Assembly: GCA_905250115.1 (NCBI GenBank)
Contig: CAJNOI010000011.1
Span: 62,001 to 126,000, forward strand
DNA length: 64,000 nucleotides
Source of the DNA: Adineta steineri
Taxonomy: Eukaryota > Rotifera > Eurotatoria > Adinetida > Adinetidae
Direction of reading: 5' to 3'
Positions within the stretch are counted from its first letter, which is position 1. Each line of letters opens with the position of its first letter. The notes under the pieces were generated by a model that made no database searches, was not told where the DNA came from, and saw only the letters and a program-made list of their open reading frames with translations. Positions 12,979 through 24,734 of the stretch are shown one piece after another. A program made the translations under genes and the position numbers.

Positions 12979-13818
12979 TTAACTATCCTCATCAATTGAA
13001 TGATTATATGAGTAATTTTCTGTTGTTAATTGTTTAACTACGTTGAGTTGCATTAGATTTTGTTGTTCTGTATTTGCATCGTATTCTTGTTTATCTCGTT
13101 TCCAACATTCATAGTAAAGATAGGCATCAAATAAATAGAAAAAATCACCTAACATTAATAAGATAAGTACACCACTTGGATGAATAATATTTAAATGTGA
13201 ATAAATACGATAGGCTAAAGATGTTGCACATAGATAAAGTAAACTAGCAATGATATAAAATATATGTGCCCACATAGAAACATCCTAAATATGTATGGAA
13301 AAAAACAAGTTTTTTTTATGTTATCTTTATTTTAGTTTTACTTGAGAAACACAACCACGTTTTGGATTAGTGGAAGGTTTTCTTCGAAATGAAATACGCC
13401 ATCCAAGAAATACAAAACATGATTCAATGACGAAAGCTGTAGTACCAAAAAATTGAAATAATAAAACTAATTCGATGTACGCAGATTTATCAAAGAGTAA
13501 TAATGCACTAAGTAAATAAAGATAACTACCAAGATTTTGAAAAATACATGCAATTAATTCGGATCGATAGTGTACTGGTTCATCTTTATTCTCACGTAAT
13601 CTAACAGCAGTCATATACCAATCAATTGTATATAATATGGCATCAATTACAAATAGAATAGTAAGACAAGTATGAACAAAAAGAATGAAATCATCATCAA
13701 CTGGTGCAAATAAATAATTAATCGTATCGATGGTTAGATATCCAAACATTCCAAAAATATAAATTATAGTTGCCCAATAATTCCAATGCAAAGGTGATTC
13801 AACTGTTGAAGTCATCAA
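12979..13818 (-). CDS. Unknown multispan membrane protein
   Basis: Exons 13342-13818 and 12979-13284 give 260 residues. About six hydrophobic segments are visible: IIYIFGMFGYLTI, FVHTCLTILFVIDAILY, a middle pair around YLYLLSALLLF and LVLLFQFFGTTAFVI, then HIFYIIASLLYLCAT and LILLMLGDFFYLF. The two halves look similar in layout, each ending in an aromatic, acidic segment (DAILYTIDWY and DAYLYYECWK), so an internal duplication is possible. The C-terminal tail is polar and Asn-rich. I do not recognise the family and assign no function. The intron (13285-13341) is phase 0 with clear GT-AG ends. Confidence 0.75.
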
Positions 13819-14248
13819 GTTAGAGTACTGATCAAAGACACTACATAGATATACATGAAAAATTCAATAAATAAAGAGATTGTCAAAATAAAAAATAACT
13901 GATATTTGTGTGTTAATTTAGTAATTAGAATATACTTATCATAGCTCATGAAAATAGTATTACCTGATTTGATGCAACTAGTTTTGTTACTTCCAATATA
14001 ACAATGTTATGTTTCTTTTTTAGTATACAAAGAACTTATGGACAACAGCTTGTCATCTATTTTATACATCATTAGGTCTCATCTGATACTTGAATTCATT
14101 TGAAATAGATCGATTAATGCATCGAAAAAATAAAATATTTACTTCATAAAAAGAAAAAAAAGGTGAAAAACAATGCTCGAAAACTACTGATCATCCAGTT
14201 TCTTTCTCACAAGCAGGTTCTCGATCACATGACTGATTGTGCTGTTGA
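13819..14248. other. Intergenic
   Basis: 430 bp between two minus-strand genes: the promoter side of the unknown membrane-protein gene and the 3' flank of the glutaryl-CoA dehydrogenase gene. No other feature is seen. Confidence 0.55.
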
Positions 14249-15958
14249 TTAACTAAAAGTTTGTAAACCGGTTATAGCTCGTCCAAGTATCAATGCATGA
14301 ATATCATGTGTTCCTTCATATGTATTGACAGCTTCCAAATTTAAGACATGTCGAATAATATGATATTCATCTGAGATTCCATTACCACCAAGAATATCAC
14401 GACATTGACGTGCTATGTCAAGTGATTTACCACATGAATTTCGTTTAATTAATGATATCATTTCAGGTGCTGCCCTAAATAAATAAATATTATGGTATCT
14501 TAGTTGTCTCTAACATTTGTCATTTCATTTAAATCATACCGATTCTCATCTTTCAATCGACCAACACGGAGACATGCTTGAAGACCAAGTGTAATTTCAG
14601 TTAATGCATCAGCAAATTTCTTTTGAATTAATTGAGTTTGTGCTAATGGTCGACCAAATTGTTTTCTATTTGATAAAAAACAAATTAAACAGAACCATAC
14701 AATGGATTATTCTTACCGTTCAACAGTATATTGGCGAGCAGCATGAAGACAAAATTCAGCAGCACCTAATGCTCCCCATCCAATACCATATCGAGCATTA
14801 TTCAAACAACCGAATGGACCCTAAGAAATAGACAACTAATTGTTAATATGAATTTGAATTTAGTTGAATTCATACTTTTAAACCCTGAACTTTTGGTAAT
14901 AAATTTGCTTTTGGTACATGAACATCATCCATAGCAATTTGTCCAGTAATTGAAGCACGTAATGAAAATTTTCCTTCGATTTTTGGTGTTGAAAAACCTT
15001 TCATGGATCTTTCTAATATGAATCCACGAATTTGTTTATCATCACATTTTGCCCAAACAACAGCAACATCAGCTATAGGAGAATTAGTAATCCTTAAAAA
15101 TATTTAATCATTAAATTTATTGATATATAAATTTTTTTTAAAAATCAACCATGATTTAGTGCCATTCAGTATATAAACTTGTTGTTTTTCATCCCATCGT
15201 GCTGTTGTTTGCATAGAACCGGGATCAGAACCATGATTTGGTTCAGTTAAACCAAAACAGCCAATTAATTCACCGGTAGCTAGTTTTGGTAAATATTTAT
15301 CTTTTTGTTCTTCAGTTCCATACTCATTAATTGGAAACATAACTAGTGATGATTGAACACTAAATGCAGAACGATAACCACTATCGACACTATTAATAGG
15401 AAAACAAACAATATTTTATATGTAAAAACTATGTTTTTCTACCGTTCAATTTCTCTAGCTAATAAACCATAACCAACATAAGAAATACCAGCACAACCAT
15501 AACCTATATTTTTAAATTTTTAATTAATTATAAGAAAAGAAAGAAAGATAAAATAAAAACCGTGAATAGTGGGTCCAAGAACACCAAGTTCACCTAATTC
15601 ACGCATTATTTCCGGATGAAAAACTACAGTAAATAATTCCATAAAAACAAATCTAAGATTAAAAATAAAAACTTACTCTCTTTTCTGTTTGCTTCGATAA
15701 TTCTTGGCATTAATTTCTTTTGACAATAATCACGAAATTGATCACGTACAGCTCGTTCATCATCAGTGAGTTGAGATTCGAGATCAAATGCATCTTCATA
15801 ATTAAATCGAACTTCTATAATAATAATAAAAAAATATTATCAAAAACAAAAATATCTGAATTGTTACTTGTTGATGCATTTTGTATTTGAATAGATAATG
15901 ATGGTCTTAAACAATGACGAATGATAGAAAATGTTCGGTTACTAATATTATTGAACAT
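14249..15958 (-). CDS. GCDH: Glutaryl-CoA dehydrogenase, mitochondrial
   Basis: Nine exons (15868-15958, 15677-15814, about 15561-15623, 15443-15503, 15150-15389, 14876-15092, 14717-14820, 14540-14665, 14249-14474) give about 421 residues, close to the 438 of human GCDH. It is an FAD acyl-CoA dehydrogenase that oxidatively decarboxylates glutaryl-CoA to crotonyl-CoA in lysine and tryptophan degradation in the mitochondrial matrix. A basic, Ser-rich N-terminus lacking acidic residues fits an import presequence. Diagnostic blocks are [60 protein letters not shown] and [33 protein letters not shown] carries the catalytic Glu. All introns are 40-110 bp. Nothing essential is missing. Confidence 0.96.
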
Positions 15959-16070
15959 TGTGATCTAGAAAAAAAGCAATTGTTGTGCTTTAAATAATAG
16001 TACAAATTTTGAAATATAAGCAAAAGGTTATTGTAAAAAACATATATAGATCACATATAAGCAGAAATAT

Positions 16071-16614
16071 CTAATGGTCTTTGGAAAGAACACAAAGAGC
16101 CACTCCACTTGAAACACATAGCATACCAAGTACAAATCCTGAAATAGAATTAATTTGAATGTGATTTTTAAGGAAAATAAGACGGATATTTTACTGGAAT
16201 TTAATAATTGTGGATGAGAAATAACATCACATACATAAGTGACTACAAGTGTTAAAGCATTTGTTACAGGTACAGCTGTTGAGATATCTAATGAAAAAAA
16301 TAATTTCGAAAAAGTTAAATTTTCAAAATAAGAAATAATACCAGTTTTTGAAAGACTATAATAATAAAGTACAGAACCACATTGATTCAATAAAAATGGA
16401 ACCCAATACTATATAAACAAAACAAACAATAGTAATTTTAATTGTAATAAATATTTTCTATTACTTTTGCATTAGTAAAGAAATACCAAATTTCTGCACC
16501 AAATTGTTTGATTCGATTATCGTAGTGAATTTTTTGTAAACCTGTTGAACCTTCTTTCAAATACCAATTTGTTATACCCCATATGAAAGCTGTTAATAAA
16601 CATAGGATGAACAT
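16071..16614 (-). CDS. TMEM234-like membrane protein
   Basis: Exons 16465-16614, 16342-16408, 16195-16287 and 16071-16138 give 125 residues. It resembles TMEM234, a small four-helix relative of the drug/metabolite transporter superfamily. The first helix leads into TGLQKIHYDNR. The signature WVPFLLNQCGSVLYYYSLSKTD is followed by STAVPVTNALTLVVTYVCD and a last helix, GMLCVSSGVALCV. The family has a reported role in kidney filtration in vertebrates, but its molecular activity is not established. The gene lies 112 bp upstream of, and on the same strand as, the glutaryl-CoA dehydrogenase gene. The frame across the third intron needs an Arg codon formed from A|GA. Confidence 0.85.
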
Positions 16615-18335
16615 TAAATTGGCTATTTAGGCAGCTGCTATTCGATTACATAAAAAAGAACACATATACACGCCCATTTTTTCTGACTCATTATAAAGCG
16701 CCATCTATTCGTCAAATTTTTTTTCATTTAAAATTTAAATATATTTAATTTTTTTAATAAAAATTCCAATTTCAGAATTTATTCAAACTAAATAAAATAA
16801 TTTGTCATGAATATACCAATGAAAACTACAACTAATCATATTTCGTTTTTCGGTACTGTATTTATTTATTGGCTTCTTTAATTCTTTTCGAAAGATTTCT
16901 ATATAAAAACCATAGTTTTCAATCATGCTAAAATAAATCTATAAAATATTATGTGTTTCTGTTTATACAAAACCTTGCTAAAATGTAAAACAATTTCACA
17001 CGTACACCAAATCATTCAGCTCAAAAGAAATGAATAGCAAGAATATTCTCTAGTTTTAATTATCTTCACGAAATTCATCCAAACAAATAGTATAATGTCT
17101 GCATACATTTTATATAAATAAAGATTTACAGTTTCGAAAAAGAAAGCAAAAAAATCATTTTTAATGATTACTCTTCGAATTGATGTATTGATTATCGTAA
17201 GAATAATGCTGAATCCAAGTCCTTACGACATATGGATAGTTTACTATATCTCCTGAAGTTCATTTGAATATATATAAATCAAGTAAAATATGAGATAGTA
17301 TAAAATCACAAATATTCTAATATTAAGTGAAATATATGATAAAGCTCATTGATATCATCATTTCTAAATATAATCTTTAAAATAAACGTAACTATCTGTT
17401 ACTTGTGTATGCTAGTATAAAGTTGGTGACATATTGCTGAGGAAGAGAACAAAAGATTATTATGAAATGAGTCATACTTAATGTGAGTTTACAAGCAATT
17501 TTAAATATAGTTTTATTATATTTGTCTACAAAGAATAGTAAGTCGTGTTTAATAAATTTTATTTATATTATTTTGATCGAAATATATATATATATATTCT
17601 ATATGATAAACCATATTATTAAAAATACATTAAAAAGTAACAGTTACCACCCTCTTTTGTACCGCAAACATGTAGTTCTTTTAGTTTGTTAAAGGATTGT
17701 CATGACAAGAAATATTTATTATTCTATTTAATGATGTAGAATGAGTGGATTTATTTTGAATGAACAATAATATAAACTATTCGTACGTTCAATTGTGATC
17801 AAAATTATAATATTTTTTATGTGAAAAAAATGAGAGACAAGAAAATAATCGTATGAAAAGAAACGAAAAACAGAACAAACAAAATCTGACCTTGCGTATA
17901 CATTAGCAGGAAGAGAAAAAAAACATATACATTCCTCTGTTGAATAAAATATATATATAATTACAGAAAAAAGTTTTTTTTATGACAAAATATTATTTCA
18001 CATGTTAACTAGACGCAATATTTCAAACAGTAACGAACAGTAAGAATATCTTATTTGATAACAAATACTTCATCTTTACAACGTACTGACTCAAGTTTCA
18101 TTTTTATTCATAGAATTTATTTTCAACATCAAATGCATCTCCCATACATAGATTTACACATGCCAAAGTTCAGTTGGCTACCGACAAAATCACGAAAATT
18201 TCTAAAAAATAAACTTTTTCTTTCCATTATTATACTTATACATTTTATGATAATTATTCCTTACAAATATTTGGTAAAATTCTATTCATGTACATAAAAT
18301 AAATATTTTCCATAATTCCTATTACTCTATTATAG
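16615..18335. other. Intergenic, AT-rich
   Basis: Between the divergent TMEM234-like and phosphate-carrier genes. Short open frames at 17483-17692 and 18055-18297 are Ile/Leu/Lys-rich and have no support. The first, presequence-coding exon of the phosphate carrier may lie in its right-hand end. Confidence 0.5.
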
Positions 18336-18436
18336 AGAATAATAATAATCCGATTACGATCTTCATATTCTTCAAGAAGCAACGGTCTGTAAAAACAATT
18401 AATTGATTATATGAATGATATCTTTAATTTGTATAG

Positions 18437-19604
18437 AACGTTATAGTTGTGAATTTGGTTCTGTTAAATTTTATTTCTATTGTGGTATTAGTGGTTTGAT
18501 AAGTTGTGCTATTACACATACAGCCGTCGTTCCACTGGTATGTTATTTTCATGTAAAATTATAAAATATAATCTTTCCAATTTTTTTATAGGATCTAATT
18601 AAATGTCGATTACAAGTAAAAGCTCTAAAATATGAAAATCTCATTCAGGCATTTCAAGTAACTATTGCGTATGTTGTACAATGATATAGATAGAAAATGA
18701 TCTACATGAATAAAAATTATTTAGAGAAGAAGGTTTATTTAGTTTAACTAAAGGTTGGGCACCAACTTTAATTGGTTATTCATTACAAGGTTTTGGAAAA
18801 TTTGGTTTTTATGAAATATTAAAAAGTTTTTATAGTATAATACTTGGTGAACGAAATGCTTATCACTATCGAACAGTAGTTTATTTATTAGCAAGTGCTT
18901 CCGCTGAATTCTTTGCTGATGTTGCTTTAGCACCATGGGAAGCAATAAAAGTACGAATTCAAACTCAAGATGATTGGGCATCAACATTAAGACAAGGCTT
19001 ACCGAAATTTTACGGTAGAAAAATAAAATTCTATCTTCTTCTTTCCAAGAATATATCTTTTTTTTAGCTGAAGAAGGTCTCGAAGGGTACAATATTATAT
19101 CTAGATTTTTATTAAAAATAATATCATTTTATTTAGTTTATATAAAGGTCTAGTACCATTATGGTTTCGTCAAATTCCATATACTATGATGAAATTTGCA
19201 TGTTTTGAACGTACTAAAGAAGCACTTTTTAAGTATCTACTACGTAAACCACGTGAATTACGTACAGAAACTGAAGAACTTCGTATAACATTTATCGCTG
19301 GTTATATAGCTGGAATATTTTGTGCTATTGTTAGTCATCCAGCTGATACGATTGTATCAAAATTAAATAATGAAAAAGGTCTTAGTTTATTTGATACTGT
19401 ACGACGTGTTGGATTTAGTGGTAAATTGAATTTGATATTGAGTTTCTTTTTTCTTTTGAAATCATTAAAATTTTCTTTTCCTTTTTTTATTTAGGATTAT
19501 GGAAAGGATTAGGTCCACGTATATTTATTGTTGGTACATTAAGTGCAGTACAATTATTCCTTTATGATACAGCTAGAGTATTTCTTAGGGTACCACGAGT
19601 ATAA
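18437..19604 (+). CDS. SLC25A3: Mitochondrial phosphate carrier (SLC25A3), 5' end unresolved
   Basis: Exons 18437-18537, 18592-18668, 18725-19014, 19068-19086, 19137-19420 and 19495-19604 encode about 293 residues of the inner-membrane phosphate/proton symporter. All three carrier repeats are present, with P-x-D/E-x-x-K/R-type motifs PLDLIKCR, PWEAIKVRIQ and PADTIVSK. Family-specific blocks are YSCEFGS at the start, TKGWAPTLIGYSLQGFGKFG, SASAEFFAD and RQIPYTMMKFACFERT. The exon of 19 bp (19068-19086) is unusually small but keeps frame. The first visible exon begins in mid-codon, needing a preceding G to make Glu, so at least one upstream exon with the import presequence is missing from this call. 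A candidate piece is 18336-18384 (AG before, GT after, ending in G), but I could not place an ATG with confidence. Confidence 0.9.
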
Positions 19605-21213
19605 TTAATTGATTATTACGAAAAGAAAAAGATGAAACAAATTTGTGTTCAAAATACTTGGTTCATCTGATAGAGAAATCGAATACAAAGATAAATAAAT
19701 CTTCGCGATATTTTTCATTGATGTTAATGTTAATTTTTTTTATATAATAGATAATCTGTTATAATTGTAATAATAAACAATGCAGGAATAATTACTTCGT
19801 ATTTAGTTAATTTATCCTCATTAATACGATTCAATATTTGTCAAGAGAAATTCTCTTTTTTGCACAAGACGATGAAGACAATGTGAACATTCGATGATTG
19901 ATATCAGTATCAATCCAAGGAGATAGAGAAAGTGAAATTTACATTATTGATATACAAATGTCGATTGTTAAACTAGCTGATACTCCTAATAATAATAAGA
20001 GAAGTTTCTAAAACGCTATAGAATATAAAACGGAATGGTTTATACTTATTCTGACGGTAAATGAACCCTGTAAAATATGCTAATAGAGATTAGCTCATCA
20101 GACACACTACGACAGCATCTTCATATTCTATTCATGACCAGCAGTTTGAAAAATAACCTTTTGTCTTGATATATATATTATTATTGTAATTCAAAAACAA
20201 CAAGCGATTAATACATATTTTTTGGCTCTAAGCTTGAACGTTTTTATCTCGGCCAGTGATGCCAACTGTCATAGTCAGAAAACCGGAATTCTAATGTGAA
20301 AATCCGGAAAGAATTTTAACAGTTAATTTCTGTCGGCTAAAATAGATTTCTCTAAATCTTGTTCTCGATTATACCACTTATTATATCAAAAGGAAATCAA
20401 CATCAAAATTCAAAATATAATAAACTAAATATATACGAAGTATAAGCCACTGAGCTGCTGTCAAACAAAAAAAGGTTTTTTTGAGTATTAACAAATAGAT
20501 AAAATTTAATTCAATAAAAATCTTCTAAAATCCAGAAAAATCCGGAAGAGTTGGCAACGCTGAATCTTGGCAAAAAAGATCTATGAGCACAAATCATACT
20601 AAGATTCCCATAGTTTCATTAAGTCCTATATATGATCAATTGATAAAGTTTTCTTAAGAAAAACTAGTCATTTTTTTGAATGTATTAATTCATAATCTTA
20701 TGAACTGTGTTTTCTCTTGAATGAAACATATTATTTATTTGTCTAAAGTCCATGAATAATGTTTTGCGGCCCCGTCGAGAACGCAGTATATTCACCGTCA
20801 TTGTTTACACTAATAAAAATGAATTAATTTATTCATCATAAATAATGCATAGGTTATGACTAAAGTTGAACTATGAATAATTTGTTGTTCTGTCGTGCAT
20901 CAATAAATTTTAAGCATACTTTTTCGAATTGTCGATGATTGGAAAAAACCTTTGTTTTACTTTTTAATTATTTTATATAATCCGATTGACACTATACTAA
21001 AGTTTGAATAAATATTATTCATTTTATTTTATGAAAATCTAACATATCAATTCAATTTATCTGTGTGTTTCGATTCTTTGAATATTATATTCAATTATCA
21101 TATTTATTTGAATTTTTATTTTTACGTAACACATGCACATAGAGAACAAATTTTAACGTTATTGTTTTTTTTTGTTTCAATAAAAAAGGAATGCTTGATT
21201 AGGTTCATTTTTA
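19605..21213. other. Intergenic with a decayed inverted-repeat element
   Basis: No gene is seen between the phosphate carrier and the YbaY-like gene. It contains the candidate non-autonomous element at 20254-20562, which is listed separately. Confidence 0.55.
20254..20562. mobile_element. Candidate degraded hAT-like MITE
   Basis: About 309 bp with imperfect terminal inverted repeats: left CAGTGATGCCAAC, right (reverse complement) CAGCGTTGCCAAC, 11 of 13 matching. Further similarity continues inward around a shared TCCGGA/CCGGA motif. Flanks read ATCTCGGC on the left and, one base beyond the right end, ATCTTGGC, 7 of 8 matching, as expected for a worn 8-bp target duplication. There is no coding capacity. 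The call rests on termini and flanks only. Confidence 0.5.
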
Positions 21214-21641
21214 TTACATTAAATCAATTTTTTCCACTTTAATATCAACCATATCACCATAACCTTTTGTAAGTACAGGATTATTTGAGCTGGTTATAAA
21301 TCGTGTTTTACCATCAGCTACAATTCGTACGCGTATTGAATAGTTTGATGTTTTTTCAATATCTTTTTCATCATATTCAAGTATAAATTCAATTGGAAAT
21401 GTTCGAGCTTGATTTTCCAAAATTTTTTTTGATATTGTATGAAATTTACGTACATAAGAACCATCTTGAGACGCAACATCTATCAAAGAAATCAAACATA
21501 TATCTATACTGGCAGAATACTAATGATTTTCTTCTTACCTGTCAGTGTTATATCATCAAGATAAATGAGAATTTTATGATTATCATTGAGAACTTCATTA
21601 TTTTTGTCATAGAAAATCGTACCTTCAATACGTCGGACCAT
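21214..21641 (-). CDS. YbaY/YscW-family beta-sandwich protein
   Basis: Exons 21539-21641 and 21214-21479 give 122 residues. The pattern is that of the family represented by bacterial lipoprotein YbaY and the type III secretion pilotin YscW. An N-terminal GTIFYDK strand leads to a second strand, ILIYLDDITLTD. The middle motif is TFPIEFILEYDEKDI. The C-terminal signature SIRVRIVADGKTRFITSSNNPVLTKGYG corresponds to the bacterial 'ARI-x-x-DGKL-x-F-x-T-D-x-x-x-P-V-L-T' block. There is no signal peptide or lipobox Cys, so it is probably cytosolic here. Its cellular role is unknown. A bacterial origin is possible, but relatives in other invertebrates cannot be excluded. The single intron is phase 1, 59 bp. 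Confidence 0.75.
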
Positions 21642-22863
21642 AATTATTGTTACGGAATATTCTTATTTATTCTACAATCTCAAAAAAAACGAATATTATA
21701 AAGAGTTAGAATTATCTTGATAATATTTTCTCTATGATAAAACAAAAAGAAAACTAAGCTAGCAAAAATGTAATTGAGTGCATAAATAAAGAAAAGAATA
21801 AAAATTTATATGTAAGATAATGTGTCTATCGGCACAAAATCGACTACATATGTGTCTATATTACTTGTAGAGGGAGTTTTCAAAAAGGAAACGGAGACTA
21901 ATATATATAAAAAAAAAATGATTGTTTTCTCCCTCTCCTTTTCTTTCTCTTTTTCGATAATCATCGATCACCGGAAAAACGATGATTCTACGGTTTTTCT
22001 TTATACTTTTCTTTCTTTTTTTCTTCTCAATTTAAAAAAATATAAAGTACAACAAATGCTTAACATTGCATGCACTTTTCTTCTTCTTTTTTTTCCAATA
22101 AAAGAAAAGAAGTTTATATTAGTAGATGTGTAAGTTGAAATCTAATGAAAAGTAGAGAAGAGAAGAAAAAAAAACGGTAGAAAAAAGAAAATAGAATAAT
22201 TTCTTCAAAATTTTATTATCATCTTTTTTTTAACTTTTAAGAATTACTCATCAATGTCTTTCGGATCTGTCACTTGAAATAAATCAAGTATGACAATGAG
22301 TTTTATTTCAAGTATACTATAATATTAAAATTTTGACTTTGAAATCATCAAAAAGAAAAAAGAAACTCGAGAATTCATAAATGTGCGTGTTGTCATATTG
22401 TTAATTCCAATTTAATTGTACTGAAATTTTAAAATATAAATCATTTGTATTTAATCAAATTCAATGGCGTATTCATCATATAAGAATTAGGATTAATATT
22501 CAGGCAAAATACTAACTAATAAAACAAAAATTTACTTGAAACACACTATTTATTATATAACATTAGGCATCTTGAGATGAATAGATTTTCATTTTATCTA
22601 TCTTGTGCTTTATGTAAACATAATATATAGAGGAAGATTGATTATATACGGACAATATATCATTAGTTTCACATAGCTAAATACAATTATTCGTCGAGAA
22701 TTCTCATATTCACAAACATTCTGCAATTGATATATTACGACGCATAATAAAAGTTTTAATGTCACACTATGTTTAAAGTGATTTTAAGAAATATTATTAT
22801 GTGTTACTATAATATTAGTACAGTGCATGCAAATTATGAATAGACGTATTGAACTCATATAAG

Positions 22864-22871
22864 GTTTACAA
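22864..22871. repeat. Target-site duplication, left copy (GTTTACAA)
   Basis: The 8 bp GTTTACAA directly precede the element at 22872 and are repeated exactly at 23081-23088. Confidence 0.9.
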
Positions 22872-23080
22872 CAGAGATGGGCAACTCCGGTGGTACACTA
22901 CTCTGATTTAATAAGTCGAGTTTGTTTCAATACGATTCATTACTTTTTTTTTGTCCTTCCAATAACAAAATAAAATCAATATAAGTTAAATGGGAGTTAG
23001 AAAAAAATCATAAAATTCAACTCCAGGGAGAAAAAGTGTCAACTTCGGAGTTAACTCCAACTCTAAGTTGCCCATCTCTG
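22872..23080. mobile_element. hAT-type MITE, 209 bp, with intact TIRs and TSD
   Basis: The element begins CAGAGATGGGCAACT and ends with its exact reverse complement, a 15-bp perfect inverted repeat. An 8-bp direct duplication, GTTTACAA, flanks it on both sides. CAG-starting termini plus 8-bp duplications are hallmarks of hAT transposons. The interior has no ORF but has a second inverted motif near the right end (GGAGTTAACTCC, a 12-bp palindrome, 23047-23058). It must have been moved by a transposase supplied elsewhere. Confidence 0.92.
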
Positions 23081-23088
23081 GTTTACAA
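23081..23088. repeat. Target-site duplication, right copy (GTTTACAA)
   Basis: Exact copy of the 8 bp on the left flank of the 209-bp element. Confidence 0.9.
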
Positions 23089-24734
23089 GCTCTACTCGAT
23101 ATAGAACTACAATTACAAATTCGAAGACTCTTTCTCCATTATCGATGTTGTATATTTCTCCAGAGTTTTTTTTCATAAATCGAAAATAATAACTTCTCTT
23201 CTAATCCATATGATGTTAATTTAATTCGCAAGTGAATTTTTACAAAAATCATGAAGCGATTATAGATAGAATAAATTTTAATGTTGAAATACAATTAAGA
23301 ATAATAGATATTGTATAATTTTTCAAATTTTGAAACAAGACAAGTAAAAACTACATATTTCATTAGACTTTACATGAAAGACGTCATCAAATAAATTTTA
23401 ATCTCCTAATAACAAGTTCCATGAAAAAAAAACTTCAATTATTTTTAGAATATATGCCTTTTCCAAGTCCTATACATCATGAATTTCATAGTTTAAAGTA
23501 CGACACATTATGACAGCCGTTTATTCAAAAGATATTTAATGTCAGAAAAAGAAATGAACGAATATAGATGGTGCTATGATGTTATAGTTTATTTTTACTG
23601 AATTATACCAAATGAATCATTTAAATAGAGTTTATTTCATTCTTTCGAGAATGTTTTGTCAATTTCGCTTACAAATCAAATTTCAAAGTATTGAGTGCAT
23701 ATTTAAATCGTCTTAAAATACATTTTTCAAGGGGTAACAATAAATTATTTAAAATTTCCAGGTTAAATTTATAGCAAAATAAATATTTAAATACAATAAT
23801 ATTCTTAAATTTTAATAATTGTTATAAAACTTAATTGATTATACAAATATAATATTGATCAATGGTTTAATTATCATTAAGAATTCTTATCTGATTCTAT
23901 TAAACGTCTTTTTTCTTCTCTTCAATAGAAAAATTTCAGATAACAAACGATTGAAATAATATTGATTTTAAATTATCTATGTACGAGAACAGCTTGTGTT
24001 TTTTTTCATTTTCTCATTCAAAACTATAGCAAATACCTTGTTGTTATGTTTATTGTAGATAAGTATACTTATCTATGCATGTGATCATGCCGATACACAC
24101 ATATATTTATAGATTTGAAAAAAAAGACTCGATATCAAAAAGAAAGAGAATTCAATTGTTTGTATTTATTAAGGTTTGTGTTTTTAAAATTTCGTTTCTT
24201 TTTTGTGTGTAATAGTAAAAAACAAGGTGTTATTGCTTTTCATGATATCAAAAGTAAACATTAAGTTTCTTAACCACAGGTACAGGGATGATGACAAATG
24301 AAAAAAAATTAACGAGATAAATTCGAGAAAAGTCGAGTAATAATTGCGTTTTACAATTTCATATTTCTTATTTGCTTCGTAATAGAGTGACCTAGCTCGA
24401 TAAGTAAATATGAGCATCTTCTCACGTACAAATTCTGCTTATCTTTACTGGTTTTATAAAAAGGCGTATAGTCTTTTATTTACTTATATGCGTGCATTTT
24501 CTTCTTTCTATAAGAGAATATCCTAGGGTAATATGACGAAAACACACCCAAAAAGTATTGTTGTTTTGATTTAAAATAAACATCTATAATTTTTTCTTTC
24601 TTTCTTAGAACATAACATATTTCTAGGCTCGTTATATTTATTTAGTAACTGAAACTGTAGTAAAAGCTATTTAAAAGATACTTTATTCTTTTTCTAAATA
24701 ATAAATTTATTTTAGACTTTAAAATATTTTCAAT

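Larger units (their letters stand above)
21642..24734. other. Intergenic between divergent genes, with one MITE
   Basis: Three kilobases without a convincing exon, upstream of both the YbaY-like gene and the guanine deaminase gene. Pyrimidine-rich tracts dominate 21.9-22.1 kb. The only structured item is the small hAT-like element at 22872-23080. Confidence 0.6.
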
